Assembly: GCF_003337375.1 (NCBI RefSeq)
Contig: NZ_QPJD01000025.1
Span: 1 to 64,000 of the forward strand
Direction of reading: 5' to 3'
From: Paenibacillus prosopidis
Lineage (GTDB): Bacteria > Bacillota > Bacilli > Paenibacillales > Paenibacillaceae
DNA: 64,000 nt
Part shown: positions 1-6,831 of the stretch, in pieces
Position numbering within the stretch: position 1 is the first letter of the stretch
Layout: every line of letters begins with the position of its first letter
The notes under the pieces: generated by a model
Seen by the model: the letters and a program-made list of their open reading frames with translations, nothing else
What the model was told of the DNA's origin: nothing
Database searches by the model: none
Translations under genes and position numbers: made by a program

Positions 1-597
1 GCGAGCCTATTGGCGAAATCAGTGGCAGCAATCGATTTAATCGGAATGGCGATACCTGGTGGCTTATTAGTTAAGTCGGGGGCCAAATTAGCGATCAAGG
101 GCGCGATTAAAGCTTCCAAGTATTTGAAGGAACCAGCGAAAGCGATTGCCCGCGAAGCGAAGAAGAAGGCAACCGAGGCAGTAGACAAGGCATGGGGCTT
201 CGCGAAGGGGCTATTCGGGGGCGGGAAGAAATCTAAAACAATATCGAGTAAAACTGGTTATTTAAAATTAGATTTACAGATGTTTGCAAGTAATAAGGGG
301 AAGGGAAACATTAATGAGCCTTACAAGCGGCCTTCTGGGTCTGTAACTAAAGCTCAGAGGGAATCGGTTCAAGGCAAACCTTGTATTACTTGTGGAATAA
401 ACGATGGCAGCAAACGTGTTGCTGACCACAAAAAACCTCTTGTAGAAGAGTACTATGAAACAGGAACAATAGATAAAAAGAAAATGAGAGATATTAATTC
501 AGTTCAGCCTCAATGCACAACCTGTTCAGCAAGACAGGGTGCTGAAATGTCGAAGTTCTCAAAACGTATGAAAAAATGGTTTGGATTTCATCTATAA
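1..597 (+). CDS. Polymorphic toxin C-terminal part, HNH-like nuclease (5' end outside window)
   Basis: The frame is open from base 1, so this is the C-terminal part of a longer protein; the first possible internal start (TTG, base 10) has no ribosome site. Residues 1-85 are a Gly/Ala/Lys-rich pre-toxin stretch (AIDLIGMAIPGGLLVKSG) with a Lys-rich helix. The stretch ends in LDLQMFASNK, a junction motif typical of Firmicute polymorphic toxins. The variable tip after it carries CITCG, ADHKKPL and CTTC, which is the spacing of a zinc-bound HNH/treble-clef nuclease. Bases 1-297 recur at 1874-2170, so only the tip differs between cassettes. An intact candidate immunity gene follows 23 bases downstream. 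The nuclease assignment is inferred from the Cys/His pattern; the exact toxin family is not certain. Confidence 0.7.
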   Translation, partial: ASLLAKSVAAIDLIGMAIPGGLLVKSGAKLAIKGAIKASKYLKEPAKAIAREAKKKATEAVDKAWGFAKGLFGGGKKSKTISSKTGYLKLDLQMFASNKGKGNINEPYKRPSGSVTKAQRESVQGKPCITCGINDGSKRVADHKKPLVEEYYETGTIDKKKMRDINSVQPQCTTCSARQGAEMSKFSKRMKKWFGFHL

Positions 598-620
598 CTA
601 ATGTATAAGGAGAAAAGACA

Positions 621-977
621 ATGTCTAATCTACAAAGTATTATTCTCGAACAAAAGGAATTATGTCGTAAGTACCAAGCAGATTTCGTACATTCATCGAA
701 TGATGATAAACTTGGAATTTCCCTAAATGTAAAGGGAAATAAATTGCCGATAAATGGGTTACGATTATATCCGGATAAAGGTACAAGCGGTTGGTTTATA
801 TGGGCGGGGGAAGAACTTTCGCAAGATCCAGATTTTTTTGTGCCACTTCATATTGAACATGTTGAAGAATGGGTCCCAAATATAATAAAGTTTTTAGGGC
901 TTGCTCCTGGTTGGAGATTTTTGGTGGCTGAAAATTATGAAGATGTATGGTATGACCAAGAAATTTTAAATGGTTAA
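621..977 (+). CDS. Candidate immunity protein for the HNH-like toxin
   Basis: This is a 118-residue acidic cytoplasmic protein with ATG after AAGGAG. It sits directly behind the toxin tip, where the cognate immunity gene is expected. The second half is Trp/Pro-rich (GWFIWAGEE, PLHIEHVEEW, LGLAPGWRFL, YEDVWYD). This resembles small proteins I recall under the Imm33/DUF2185-type immunity label, but that name is from memory and uncertain. No signal peptide or membrane segment is present. It probably binds and blocks the nuclease in the cytoplasm; that role rests on position. Confidence 0.65.
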   Translation: MSNLQSIILEQKELCRKYQADFVHSSNDDKLGISLNVKGNKLPINGLRLYPDKGTSGWFIWAGEELSQDPDFFVPLHIEHVEEWVPNIIKFLGLAPGWRFLVAENYEDVWYDQEILNG

Positions 978-1034
978 TAGAATTAAATAATTTAAATCTG
1001 ATTTAGCCACATGATGGAGAATTGGAGGGTTTAA

Positions 1035-1457
1035 ATGGCTTTATTTAAATAAAGCAACGCAAAATGAATTAGATGAAAATATGAAGAACTTAGTAAATGT
1101 ACTAAATTCATTTGAAGCCATATAAACCATTGGAAGTTGTGGTGGACATTCTAACCCTATGCCTGGCCAATGGGAAGAAGGAACATGGTATGTAAAATTT
1201 GATATTGAACAAACTCTTGAGGGCTGGCACACGATTGAATTTTTAGCTTGGGCGATTAATCACGAATATGAAGAGGACTTGACGGTGTTTTTTGTGCCAA
1301 AGTCTAGCCCCCATGGCTTAACCATCCTTCAAAGGCCTTAGGTTGGGTTATCGAGGGATATAATGAGCAAGACCCTAACCAATTAGCAGACTTCCTAGAT
1401 AAGGTAAAAAGCGATTTTTATAAGTCTGCTAGCAGTATGGAAACTGAGAGTAAATGA
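1035..1457 (+). pseudogene. Broken small immunity-like gene
   Basis: A good ribosome site (GGAGGG) precedes ATG 1035, but that frame closes after five codons. The homologous-looking reading continues in another frame (LNKATQNELDENMKNLVN), hits TAA at 1123, resumes (GSCGGHSNPMPGQWEEGTWY), and near 1335 must shift again to give ALGWVIEGYNEQDPNQLADF and end at TGA 1455-1457. Two frameshifts and one stop make a functional product unlikely. The acidic, Trp-rich composition and the place behind an immunity gene suggest a second immunity protein left from an earlier cassette. Family not recognised. Confidence 0.6.
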
Positions 1458-1464
1458 GTATCTT

Positions 1465-1502
1465 ACCTTGATTGGCTTCGTGCCTTTCAAGGTTCTTTTT
1501 TT
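1465..1502 (+). terminator. Cassette terminator, copy 1
   Basis: The arms ACCTTGA and TCAAGGT, with an inner GGC/GCC around TTCGT, form a stem followed by TCTTTTTTT. The same hairpin occurs at 3000 and 4029, and all three are followed by GGGGCTACC. It closes the first toxin/immunity cassette. Confidence 0.8.
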
Positions 1503-1504
1503 GT

Positions 1505-2512
1505 GGTGGGGGCTACCCCAGTTGACGATTGCACCCATCATTCAACCTTTTAAGCAAAACCGACAGTGCCAAATCCAAGACCGCATCACTAAGCAAATCC
1601 GGAACAACCGTCAAGCCTGCGTTCGGGTATACGGCCGTGAAGAAAACTCCGCCCCGTCCAATTGTAAAGCCGAACGGAGGCAAGAGCTTTACCGCCTACA
1701 GCGGAGCCAATAAACAAGCGGCGATGATACAAGATTTGATGAAGCCGACACTGAAGGTAAATACCTCACAGTCGAAGGCGAAGAAGCAAGCGGGAAAACC
1801 CCTATTCCAAGCAGCCAAAGGGGTGTACAATTTCTTTATCGGGGACAACATCAAAACGCTGCGAAATCCAAATGCGAGCCTATTGGCGAAATCAGTGGCA
1901 GCAATCGATTTAATCGGAATGGCGATCCCCGGAGGCTTATTAGTTAAGTCGGGGGCCACATTAGCGATTAAGGGTGCGATCGAAGCTGCCAAGTATTTGA
2001 AGGAACCAGCGAAAGCCATTGCCCGCGCAGCGAAGAAGAAGGCAACCGAGGCAGTAGACAAGGCATGGGGCTTCGCAAAGGGGCTATTTGGGAGCGGGAA
2101 GAAATCTAAAATAACATCGAGTAAAACGGGTTCATTAAAATTAGATTTACAGATGTTTGCAAGTAATAAGAGGACAGGTAAATTTGCCAATAAGAACTCA
2201 AATAATTATGTGGGTCATCAAGGTGTGTATGAAATCAAAATTGATGGTAACCTGCATAAGTACGGTAAAGCTGATATGACGAAGCTTGCTAATACCGGAA
2301 ACCCTAAAACCCTAAAAGGCTTCAGACACAAATTAATAAACTACAAAGGCAAAATCCCAAATCACAGGTAACGGGTAGGGTGATTTATGAGAACAAGAAT
2401 ATCAGTACTGCTAATATTAAAAAAATAGAGACCCAAGGCTGTTCAAAGTTATTATGATAAAAATATGCAGTATCCTCCAGGTAATCAAAATCATCCTGGA
2501 ATAAAGAAGTAA
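1505..2512 (+). pseudogene. Displaced toxin cassette with GIY-YIG-like tip, frameshifted
   Basis: The longest open stretch runs from TTG 1529 to 2371 but has no ribosome site and a stop just upstream, so it looks like a silent C-terminal module rather than a free gene. It contains a Lys/Ser-rich linker, the repeated pre-toxin segment (1874-2170) and LDLQMFASNK. The tip begins NYVGHQGVYEIKIDG with KYGKAD nine residues after GVY, like a GIY-YIG nuclease, then GFRHKL. Translation stops at 2371, but the frame shifts into VTGRVIYENKNISTANIKKI and then into AVQSYYDKNMQYPPGNQNHP, ending at TAA 2510-2512. Two frameshifts therefore break the catalytic half. The intact immunity gene starts 14 bases later. 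Confidence 0.7.
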
Positions 2513-2526
2513 TAGGAGGTTGTTAA

Positions 2527-2991
2527 ATGGACATAATTACAAGTAATATATACAGTGAAGTTAATAGTTTTTTTTCTGTTAGCCATAAGGTTGATTTGAA
2601 AATAAGAGAAAAGTTAAATGAAAGTCTAAAGTCTGATTTGCAACAAGCACTTAATGATGAGGCGATGCCTTTTTTTAACTTAATAGTCTCTACGAGCAAG
2701 GCCACTATTAATGTTGAGGTAAAAGGCCCTGACTATAACCAAAAAGAAAAAATTATTAATTGGGGTTTATGGTTACCGTATGAAGCTATAGTAAACCATC
2801 CAAAACAGAATATCCCATATATCAGTTATTATTTTGACGCACTCGTGCTTGTTTTTAATACGTATGGTTTCCCCGAAGAAAGAATGCGAAAAATACAAAA
2901 AAGTGTGGAAAGTGAAGTTATTGGTAATAGCCAGTATGACTTTGAAGAGGAGACAATTGACCTTGACTTATCAGATTTAGAACTCGATTAG
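2527..2991 (+). CDS. Candidate immunity protein for the GIY-YIG-like toxin
   Basis: This 154-residue acidic protein has ATG behind a perfect TAGGAGG. It has no signal peptide or membrane segment. The middle reads INWGLWLPYEAIVNHP and YISYYFDALVLVFNTYGFPEER, and the tail is very acidic (EEETIDLDLSDLELD), which suits a protein that shields a basic nuclease. It lies immediately behind the broken toxin cassette and ends eight bases before the second cassette terminator. I do not recognise the family; the immunity role is inferred from position and charge. Its frame is intact although the toxin is broken. Confidence 0.65.
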   Translation: MDIITSNIYSEVNSFFSVSHKVDLKIREKLNESLKSDLQQALNDEAMPFFNLIVSTSKATINVEVKGPDYNQKEKIINWGLWLPYEAIVNHPKQNIPYISYYFDALVLVFNTYGFPEERMRKIQKSVESEVIGNSQYDFEEETIDLDLSDLELD

Positions 2992-2999
2992 TATAGCTG

Positions 3000-3036
3000 A
3001 CCTTGAAAGACTTCGTGTCTTTCGAGGTTTCTTTTT
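3000..3036 (+). terminator. Cassette terminator, copy 2
   Basis: The arms ACCTTGAAAGAC and GTCTTTCGAGGT around TTCGT are followed by TTCTTTTT and then GGGGCTACCCAGT. The compensating changes relative to copies 1 and 4029 keep the stem. Confidence 0.8.
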
Positions 3037-3045
3037 GGTGGGGCT

Positions 3046-3522
3046 ACCCAGTACCGATTAAACCCATCATTCAACAAACATATAACCCATATGAATGGAT
3101 GCAAGATTCAGGGGTATGAAGGAAACATTCAGAGACGCGGCAGACTGCTGTATTATATGACCGATTCGATTGGGAATTTCATGGATGGTAAATTAACATC
3201 ACAAAAGGTTAAAGATTCTCATCACATCATTTAAGACGCCTCAGTTAGGGACTTACCAGGTTATAATAGAAATAGTGCCCCTGCTATACATCTGCAAGGT
3301 CCAAACAAAAAGGGGACGGAGCATTATATTGCCGGTCAAATACAAAGACAATCTGGCGGAGGAACTTATGCTGCAGAGAGCAGAATTGGATATAAAGCCA
3401 TGCGTAGAGTAGGGGTATCCGAACAACAAGCTCGAAGTGAAATTGCTAGAGCTAACCAATATTTTTCAAGTATAGGAGTTAAACCGAATACTCCAATCCG
3501 TATTCCTGGAAATAGGAGGTAA
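3046..3522 (+). pseudogene. Broken SHH-signature HNH/EndoVII-type toxin
   Basis: In one frame the sequence reads YEGNIQRRGRLLYYM, then KVKDSHHII, a TAA at 3232-3234, then DASVRDLPGYNRNSAPAIHL, GTEHYIAGQIQRQSGGGTYA, ARSEIARANQYFSSIGV and a natural end IPGNRR at 3522. The DSHHII signature with PGYNRNSAPAI and a late RIPGN tail matches my recollection of the Tox-SHH family of polymorphic toxins. The single in-frame stop directly behind the catalytic SHH motif removes most of the domain. The last codons (AGG AGG TAA) also serve as the ribosome site of the next immunity gene, so toxin and immunity gene were translationally linked. Confidence 0.72.
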
Positions 3523-3529
3523 TTGTTAA

Positions 3530-3862
3530 ATGAACAGAGATAATATTTTAGCTGTATTAAAACCACTTATTCATGATTTAGTAAGTGGAAACTTTGAACT
3601 AATCGAACAAAGCGGAAGAAATGGTCCATATTCATCATTGGAATTAAAAGAATTAATAGATGAATATGGAGGTCAGCTAACTTCACCACCGGAGGATGAT
3701 TTTATAAATATTAACGTTATCGAAATAGAGAATGAACCTGAATATGCAGTTGAATATGAACTCTGGATTGATAATACAAAGTCTGACTTGACCTTAAGTT
3801 GTACTGTAAGAACTGAGACGGATAAAGAGACAATAAGTATTGAAAACATTCATGTTCTATAA
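3530..3862 (+). CDS. Candidate immunity protein for the SHH-type toxin
   Basis: This 110-residue acidic protein has its ribosome site AGGAGG inside the last codons of the toxin remnant. It shows a helical N-terminus (DNILAVLKPLIHDLVSGNFE) followed by strands (FININVIEIENEPEYAVEYE, LWIDNTKSDLTLSCTVR). The ending SDLTLSCTVR resembles a small family I recall as DUF7668, which is found as immunity proteins; this is a tentative match. It is intact although its toxin has a stop codon. Confidence 0.65.
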   Translation: MNRDNILAVLKPLIHDLVSGNFELIEQSGRNGPYSSLELKELIDEYGGQLTSPPEDDFININVIEIENEPEYAVEYELWIDNTKSDLTLSCTVRTETDKETISIENIHVL

Positions 3863-4027
3863 TGGAGTATTACAAAACCTTGATATGTAGCAACTGTTGT
3901 AGGCGTATTACTGAAAGTGACTAGTTCATGAAGACTTTACTTTTAATTGTAGAAGTTTTTCTTTAATTTTATAATGGAAAAATTGTAACACCCTAGAAAC
4001 AGAATCGCAAAGCACCTAATAGTTAAA

Positions 4028-4066
4028 AACCTTGATTGGCTTCGTGCCATTCAAGGTTTCTTTTTT
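4028..4066 (+). terminator. Cassette terminator, copy 3
   Basis: The stem ACCTTGATTGGC/GCCATTCAAGGT around TTCGT is followed by TTCTTTTTT and GGGGCTACCTAGT. Bases 3863-4027, between the immunity gene and this hairpin, hold nothing I can assign. Confidence 0.78.
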
Positions 4067-4071
4067 ACGGG

Positions 4072-4580
4072 GCTACCTAGTGCCGCGGCAACAGGGTTGA
4101 ACAAACCGGAGCCCAAGGTACGATCCAATACGCGTATACGGATGACAATCTCCTTTCGGGCGTCTATTATCCGGATGGAACCAATGTAGAATACAGATAT
4201 GACGGTCTTCGTCAGAAGACGGCCCGGTCACAGAAATGCGATCACACGCGGCAACGGGAAGAAAACGGGATTGCATGACGGACTGTACGACAGCGCATTA
4301 TCGTATGAGAAGACCTAGTATCTATATGGCGATGGACTAAATGTACTGAATGAATTCGGGGAAAACCTGCAGCCTCTCGCGCAATATTATGAGGGGACAT
4401 CTGACGCCTTAGAAATATGTTTACGCAAATGGCGGCTCTCTACAACAATGTCTCTTTTACCGGAAAGACGTAGGATGCGAAAGTAAGTCTGGTGGATTTC
4501 GCAACATGGTGGTACAGACCGAGTATGGGACGGTTTACGACTGAGGTATGAGCCAGCCTATGATCTGCCGCAGAGCTGAG
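4072..4580 (+). pseudogene. RHS/YD-repeat protein remnant
   Basis: Fragments in several frames read as RHS core sequence: GTIQYAYTDDNLLSGVYYPD and NVEYRYDGLRQKT (YD repeat), then after a stop YLYGDGLNVLNEFGENLQPL and AQYYEG, and finally RPSMGRFTTEV, like the end of an RHS core (PSMGRF). Stops and shifts separate them, so nothing functional is encoded. This identifies the toxin system as RHS/WapA-type and marks the last cassette boundary of the array. Confidence 0.75.
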
Positions 4581-4623
4581 CTTAAACTAAGAAGGCCATA
4601 AGGTCATACTTGCTTATTTAAAA

Positions 4624-4651
4624 TTGACAATGAGAATCATTATCGTATAAT
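4624..4651 (+). promoter_or_regulatory. SigA promoter with Fur box in the spacer
   Basis: TTGACA (4624-4629) and TATAAT (4646-4651) are both consensus, separated by 16 bases. The spacer reads ATGAGAATCATTATCG, which matches the Bacillus 7-1-7 Fur box TGATAATNATTATCA at 13 of 15 positions. Iron-loaded Fur would cover the polymerase site. Confidence 0.8.
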
Positions 4652-4687
4652 GAGGTTAAAGCGGAATATTGAAATGGAGGAACAACG

Positions 4688-5035
4688 ATGATAGTTGTTA
4701 CAAATACGATAAAAGTAAAAAAAGGTCACGGTGAGACGGTGGCAAAACGCTTCCAGAGCTCCAAAGGCATTGATTTGTCGCCGGGCTTTGTTCGGATGGA
4801 AGTCCTGTTTACCGAAGGTTTAGAAGAGTATGATGAACTGAAGGTTAGTACAACATGGGAAGACAAGGCATCCTTCGAGGGCTGGGTGAATAGCGATTCG
4901 TTCCGCCAAGCTCATGCCCATAGAGGCGGACAGCAAAATGGTGGAGATGGCCAGCAGTCTGAAAGCGTCATGCTGGGATCGCAGTTATCAACCCATCGCG
5001 TTTTGGTCACTCGTCAGTCTAGTAATAATACTTAG
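4688..5035 (+). CDS. Antibiotic-biosynthesis-monooxygenase-fold protein, HmoA/IsdG-like
   Basis: This 115-residue protein has ATG behind ATGGAGG. The order MIVVTNTIKVKKGHGETVAK, FQSSKGIDLSPGFVRMEVLF, YDELKVSTTWEDKASFEGWV and FRQAHAH fits a single ABM ferredoxin-like domain. The closing His (AHAH) is in the position of the haem-ligand His of IsdG/HmoA proteins. Such enzymes open the haem ring in the cytoplasm and release iron. The strong Fur box in its promoter supports an iron-supply role. The tail (about 25 residues, Gln/Ser-rich) is longer than in typical members. It is monocistronic, followed by its own terminator. Confidence 0.8.
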   Translation: MIVVTNTIKVKKGHGETVAKRFQSSKGIDLSPGFVRMEVLFTEGLEEYDELKVSTTWEDKASFEGWVNSDSFRQAHAHRGGQQNGGDGQQSESVMLGSQLSTHRVLVTRQSSNNT

Positions 5036-5080
5036 TGTATGTTGATAGCTGTATATGAACGTAATAATCGGCGTATAACC

Positions 5081-5118
5081 TACTCCCTTATCCACTTGTG
5101 GATAAAGGGAGTAGTTTT
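5081..5118 (+). terminator. Terminator of the haem-monooxygenase-like gene
   Basis: ACTCCCTTATCCAC pairs with GTGGATAAAGGGAGT (one bulged A), followed by AGTTTTTA. The stem also contains a perfect DnaA box (5097-5105). Confidence 0.75.
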
Positions 5119-5313
5119 TATATGAAGCTACTATATATATGTTGAACTAATGTATCGCAGGTGTTATTTGATTGATATGCTCTGCAACTGCTTGGTAAAG
5201 GCACACTGTCCACAAAAGCGCAAAAAAGATTGTGGATATTGTATATAATCTGTTGATAAATCTGTGGACAAATCCGATATATAAGATAGTACAATTAATT
5301 CACTTGTGAATAA
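5088..5313. promoter_or_regulatory. Cluster of DnaA-box-like sites upstream of radA
   Basis: Compared with TTATCCACA: 5097-5105 is a perfect match on the minus strand. 5088-5096 (plus), 5231-5239, 5251-5259, 5263-5271 and 5305-5313 (minus) each match 8 of 9, and 5206-5214 (plus) matches 7 of 9. Most lie in one orientation in an otherwise empty AT-rich gap. DnaA binding is inference; the first two coincide with a terminator stem. Confidence 0.5.
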
Positions 5314-5453
5314 CGTTCTTCACCGTATTACAATTTTTTTCGTATACAATGTAGCTTTATACAATGGGGATAAAATGGTAAACTTTAAAGAGCAACATTT
5401 TAAGCAAGCGCAAAGAAAAAATTGTGTTCGGCATAACGTCTAAGGAGTTCAGG

Positions 5454-6821
5454 ATGGCCAAAATAAAAACGAAATTCGTGTGTACCGAGTGCGGAACAGA
5501 ATCGGCAAAGTGGCTTGGGAAATGTCCGGGCTGCCATGCCTGGAACTCGATGGTGGAAGAGAAAGAGACCGTTGTGAAGACGAAGGGCGTAGGATTGTCG
5601 TCGCTTCATGCGAAAGAAAAGCCGCAATCCATCATACATATAGAAAGCGGGCAAGAGCCGCGTATTGAAACAAGGATGCTGGAGCTCAATCGAGTGCTCG
5701 GAGGCGGCGTCGTACCAGGCTCGCTCATTCTTGTCGGCGGTGATCCGGGTATCGGAAAATCGACGCTGCTGCTCCAAACCTCTCATGCATTGGCAGTAAA
5801 AGGCTTGAAGGTGCTTTATATTTCCGGAGAGGAGTCCGTGCGGCAAACGAGGCTGAGGGCTGATAGGCTGGGGGCTCTGACGGAATCGCTCTATGTATTA
5901 TGCGAGACCAATATGGAGCAAATTAACGATGCAATCGAATCGGTGCAGCCTGATTTTCTCGTCATCGATTCCATCCAAACGGTGTATGACCCGAACGTCC
6001 AGTCTGCGCCAGGCAGCGTTTCTCAAGTCCGCGAGTGTACAGCACATTTTATGCGGGTTGCGAAGATTAAAGGAATTGCAACTGTACTTGTAGGTCATGT
6101 GACGAAGGAAGGCGCGATTGCCGGTCCAAGGCTGCTGGAGCATATGGTGGACTGCGTCCTTTATTTTGAAGGGGAACGTCATCATACGTATCGGCTGCTG
6201 CGGGCAGTGAAAAATCGCTTCGGCTCGACGAATGAGATCGGAATCTTTGAAATGGGTGAGGATGGCCTGCGCGAGGTGTCCAATCCTTCCGAGTTATTTC
6301 TGTCGGAGCGTCCGCTTGGCGTATCAGGATCTACGGTCGTTGCCAGCATGGAAGGAACCAGACCGGTGCTCGTAGAGCTGCAAGCGCTTGTTGCGACGAC
6401 GAACTTTCCTTCTCCAAGAAGGATGTCAACGGGCATTGACCATCATCGGATGGCGCTTATTATTGCAGTGCTGGAGAAGCGCAACGGTATGTTTCTCCAA
6501 ACACAGGATGCATACCTAAACGTTGCGGGCGGAGTGAAGCTGGATGAACCGGCTGTTGATCTCGCCGCGGCGGTGAGCTTGGCATCAAGCTTTCGGGATG
6601 CGCCGACAAAGCCCTATGACGTTATTTTCGGCGAGGTCGGATTGACAGGTGAGGTTCGTGCCGTATCGCGGGCGGAGCAGCGGGTGAAGGAAGCGGAGAA
6701 GCTTGGCTTCAAACGGGTAATTATGCCGGAGAAGAGTATGAAGGGCTGGAAACCGCCCTCAGGGATTGAAATCATTGGCGTCAACACGGTGGCGGAAGCA
6801 CTAAAGGCAGCGCTTGGATAG
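5454..6821 (+). CDS. radA: DNA repair protein RadA
   Basis: RadA is a DnaB-like hexameric ATPase that drives branch migration of recombination intermediates. I chose ATG 5454 (MAKIKTKFVCTECG) because AAGGAG lies just upstream; an upstream GTG at 5424 has no such site. The protein is 455 residues, normal for the family. It has a C4 zinc finger (Cys10, 13, 24, 27), Walker A GGDPGIGKST near residue 95, the RadA signature KNRFGSTNE near 253, and a Lon-protease-like C-terminal domain (DAYLNVAGGVKLDEPAVDLA). disA starts ten bases after its stop, so the two form an operon as in Bacillus. Confidence 0.97.
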   Translation: MAKIKTKFVCTECGTESAKWLGKCPGCHAWNSMVEEKETVVKTKGVGLSSLHAKEKPQSIIHIESGQEPRIETRMLELNRVLGGGVVPGSLILVGGDPGIGKSTLLLQTSHALAVKGLKVLYISGEESVRQTRLRADRLGALTESLYVLCETNMEQINDAIESVQPDFLVIDSIQTVYDPNVQSAPGSVSQVRECTAHFMRVAKIKGIATVLVGHVTKEGAIAGPRLLEHMVDCVLYFEGERHHTYRLLRAVKNRFGSTNEIGIFEMGEDGLREVSNPSELFLSERPLGVSGSTVVASMEGTRPVLVELQALVATTNFPSPRRMSTGIDHHRMALIIAVLEKRNGMFLQTQDAYLNVAGGVKLDEPAVDLAAAVSLASSFRDAPTKPYDVIFGEVGLTGEVRAVSRAEQRVKEAEKLGFKRVIMPEKSMKGWKPPSGIEIIGVNTVAEALKAALG

Positions 6822-6831
6822 GGGGCAGACG

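Noticed and set aside
1159..1341. 60-residue open frame as a separate gene
   Set aside because: It is the middle part of the broken immunity-like gene and has no ribosome site at its ATG.
1468..1713. 81-residue open frame starting inside the first cassette terminator
   Set aside because: It overlaps the toxin module in another frame and starts in the hairpin stem.
5081..5320. Replication origin
   Set aside because: DnaA-box-like sites cluster here, but there is no dnaA or dnaN gene nearby and no clear DNA-unwinding element, so only a regulatory cluster is proposed.
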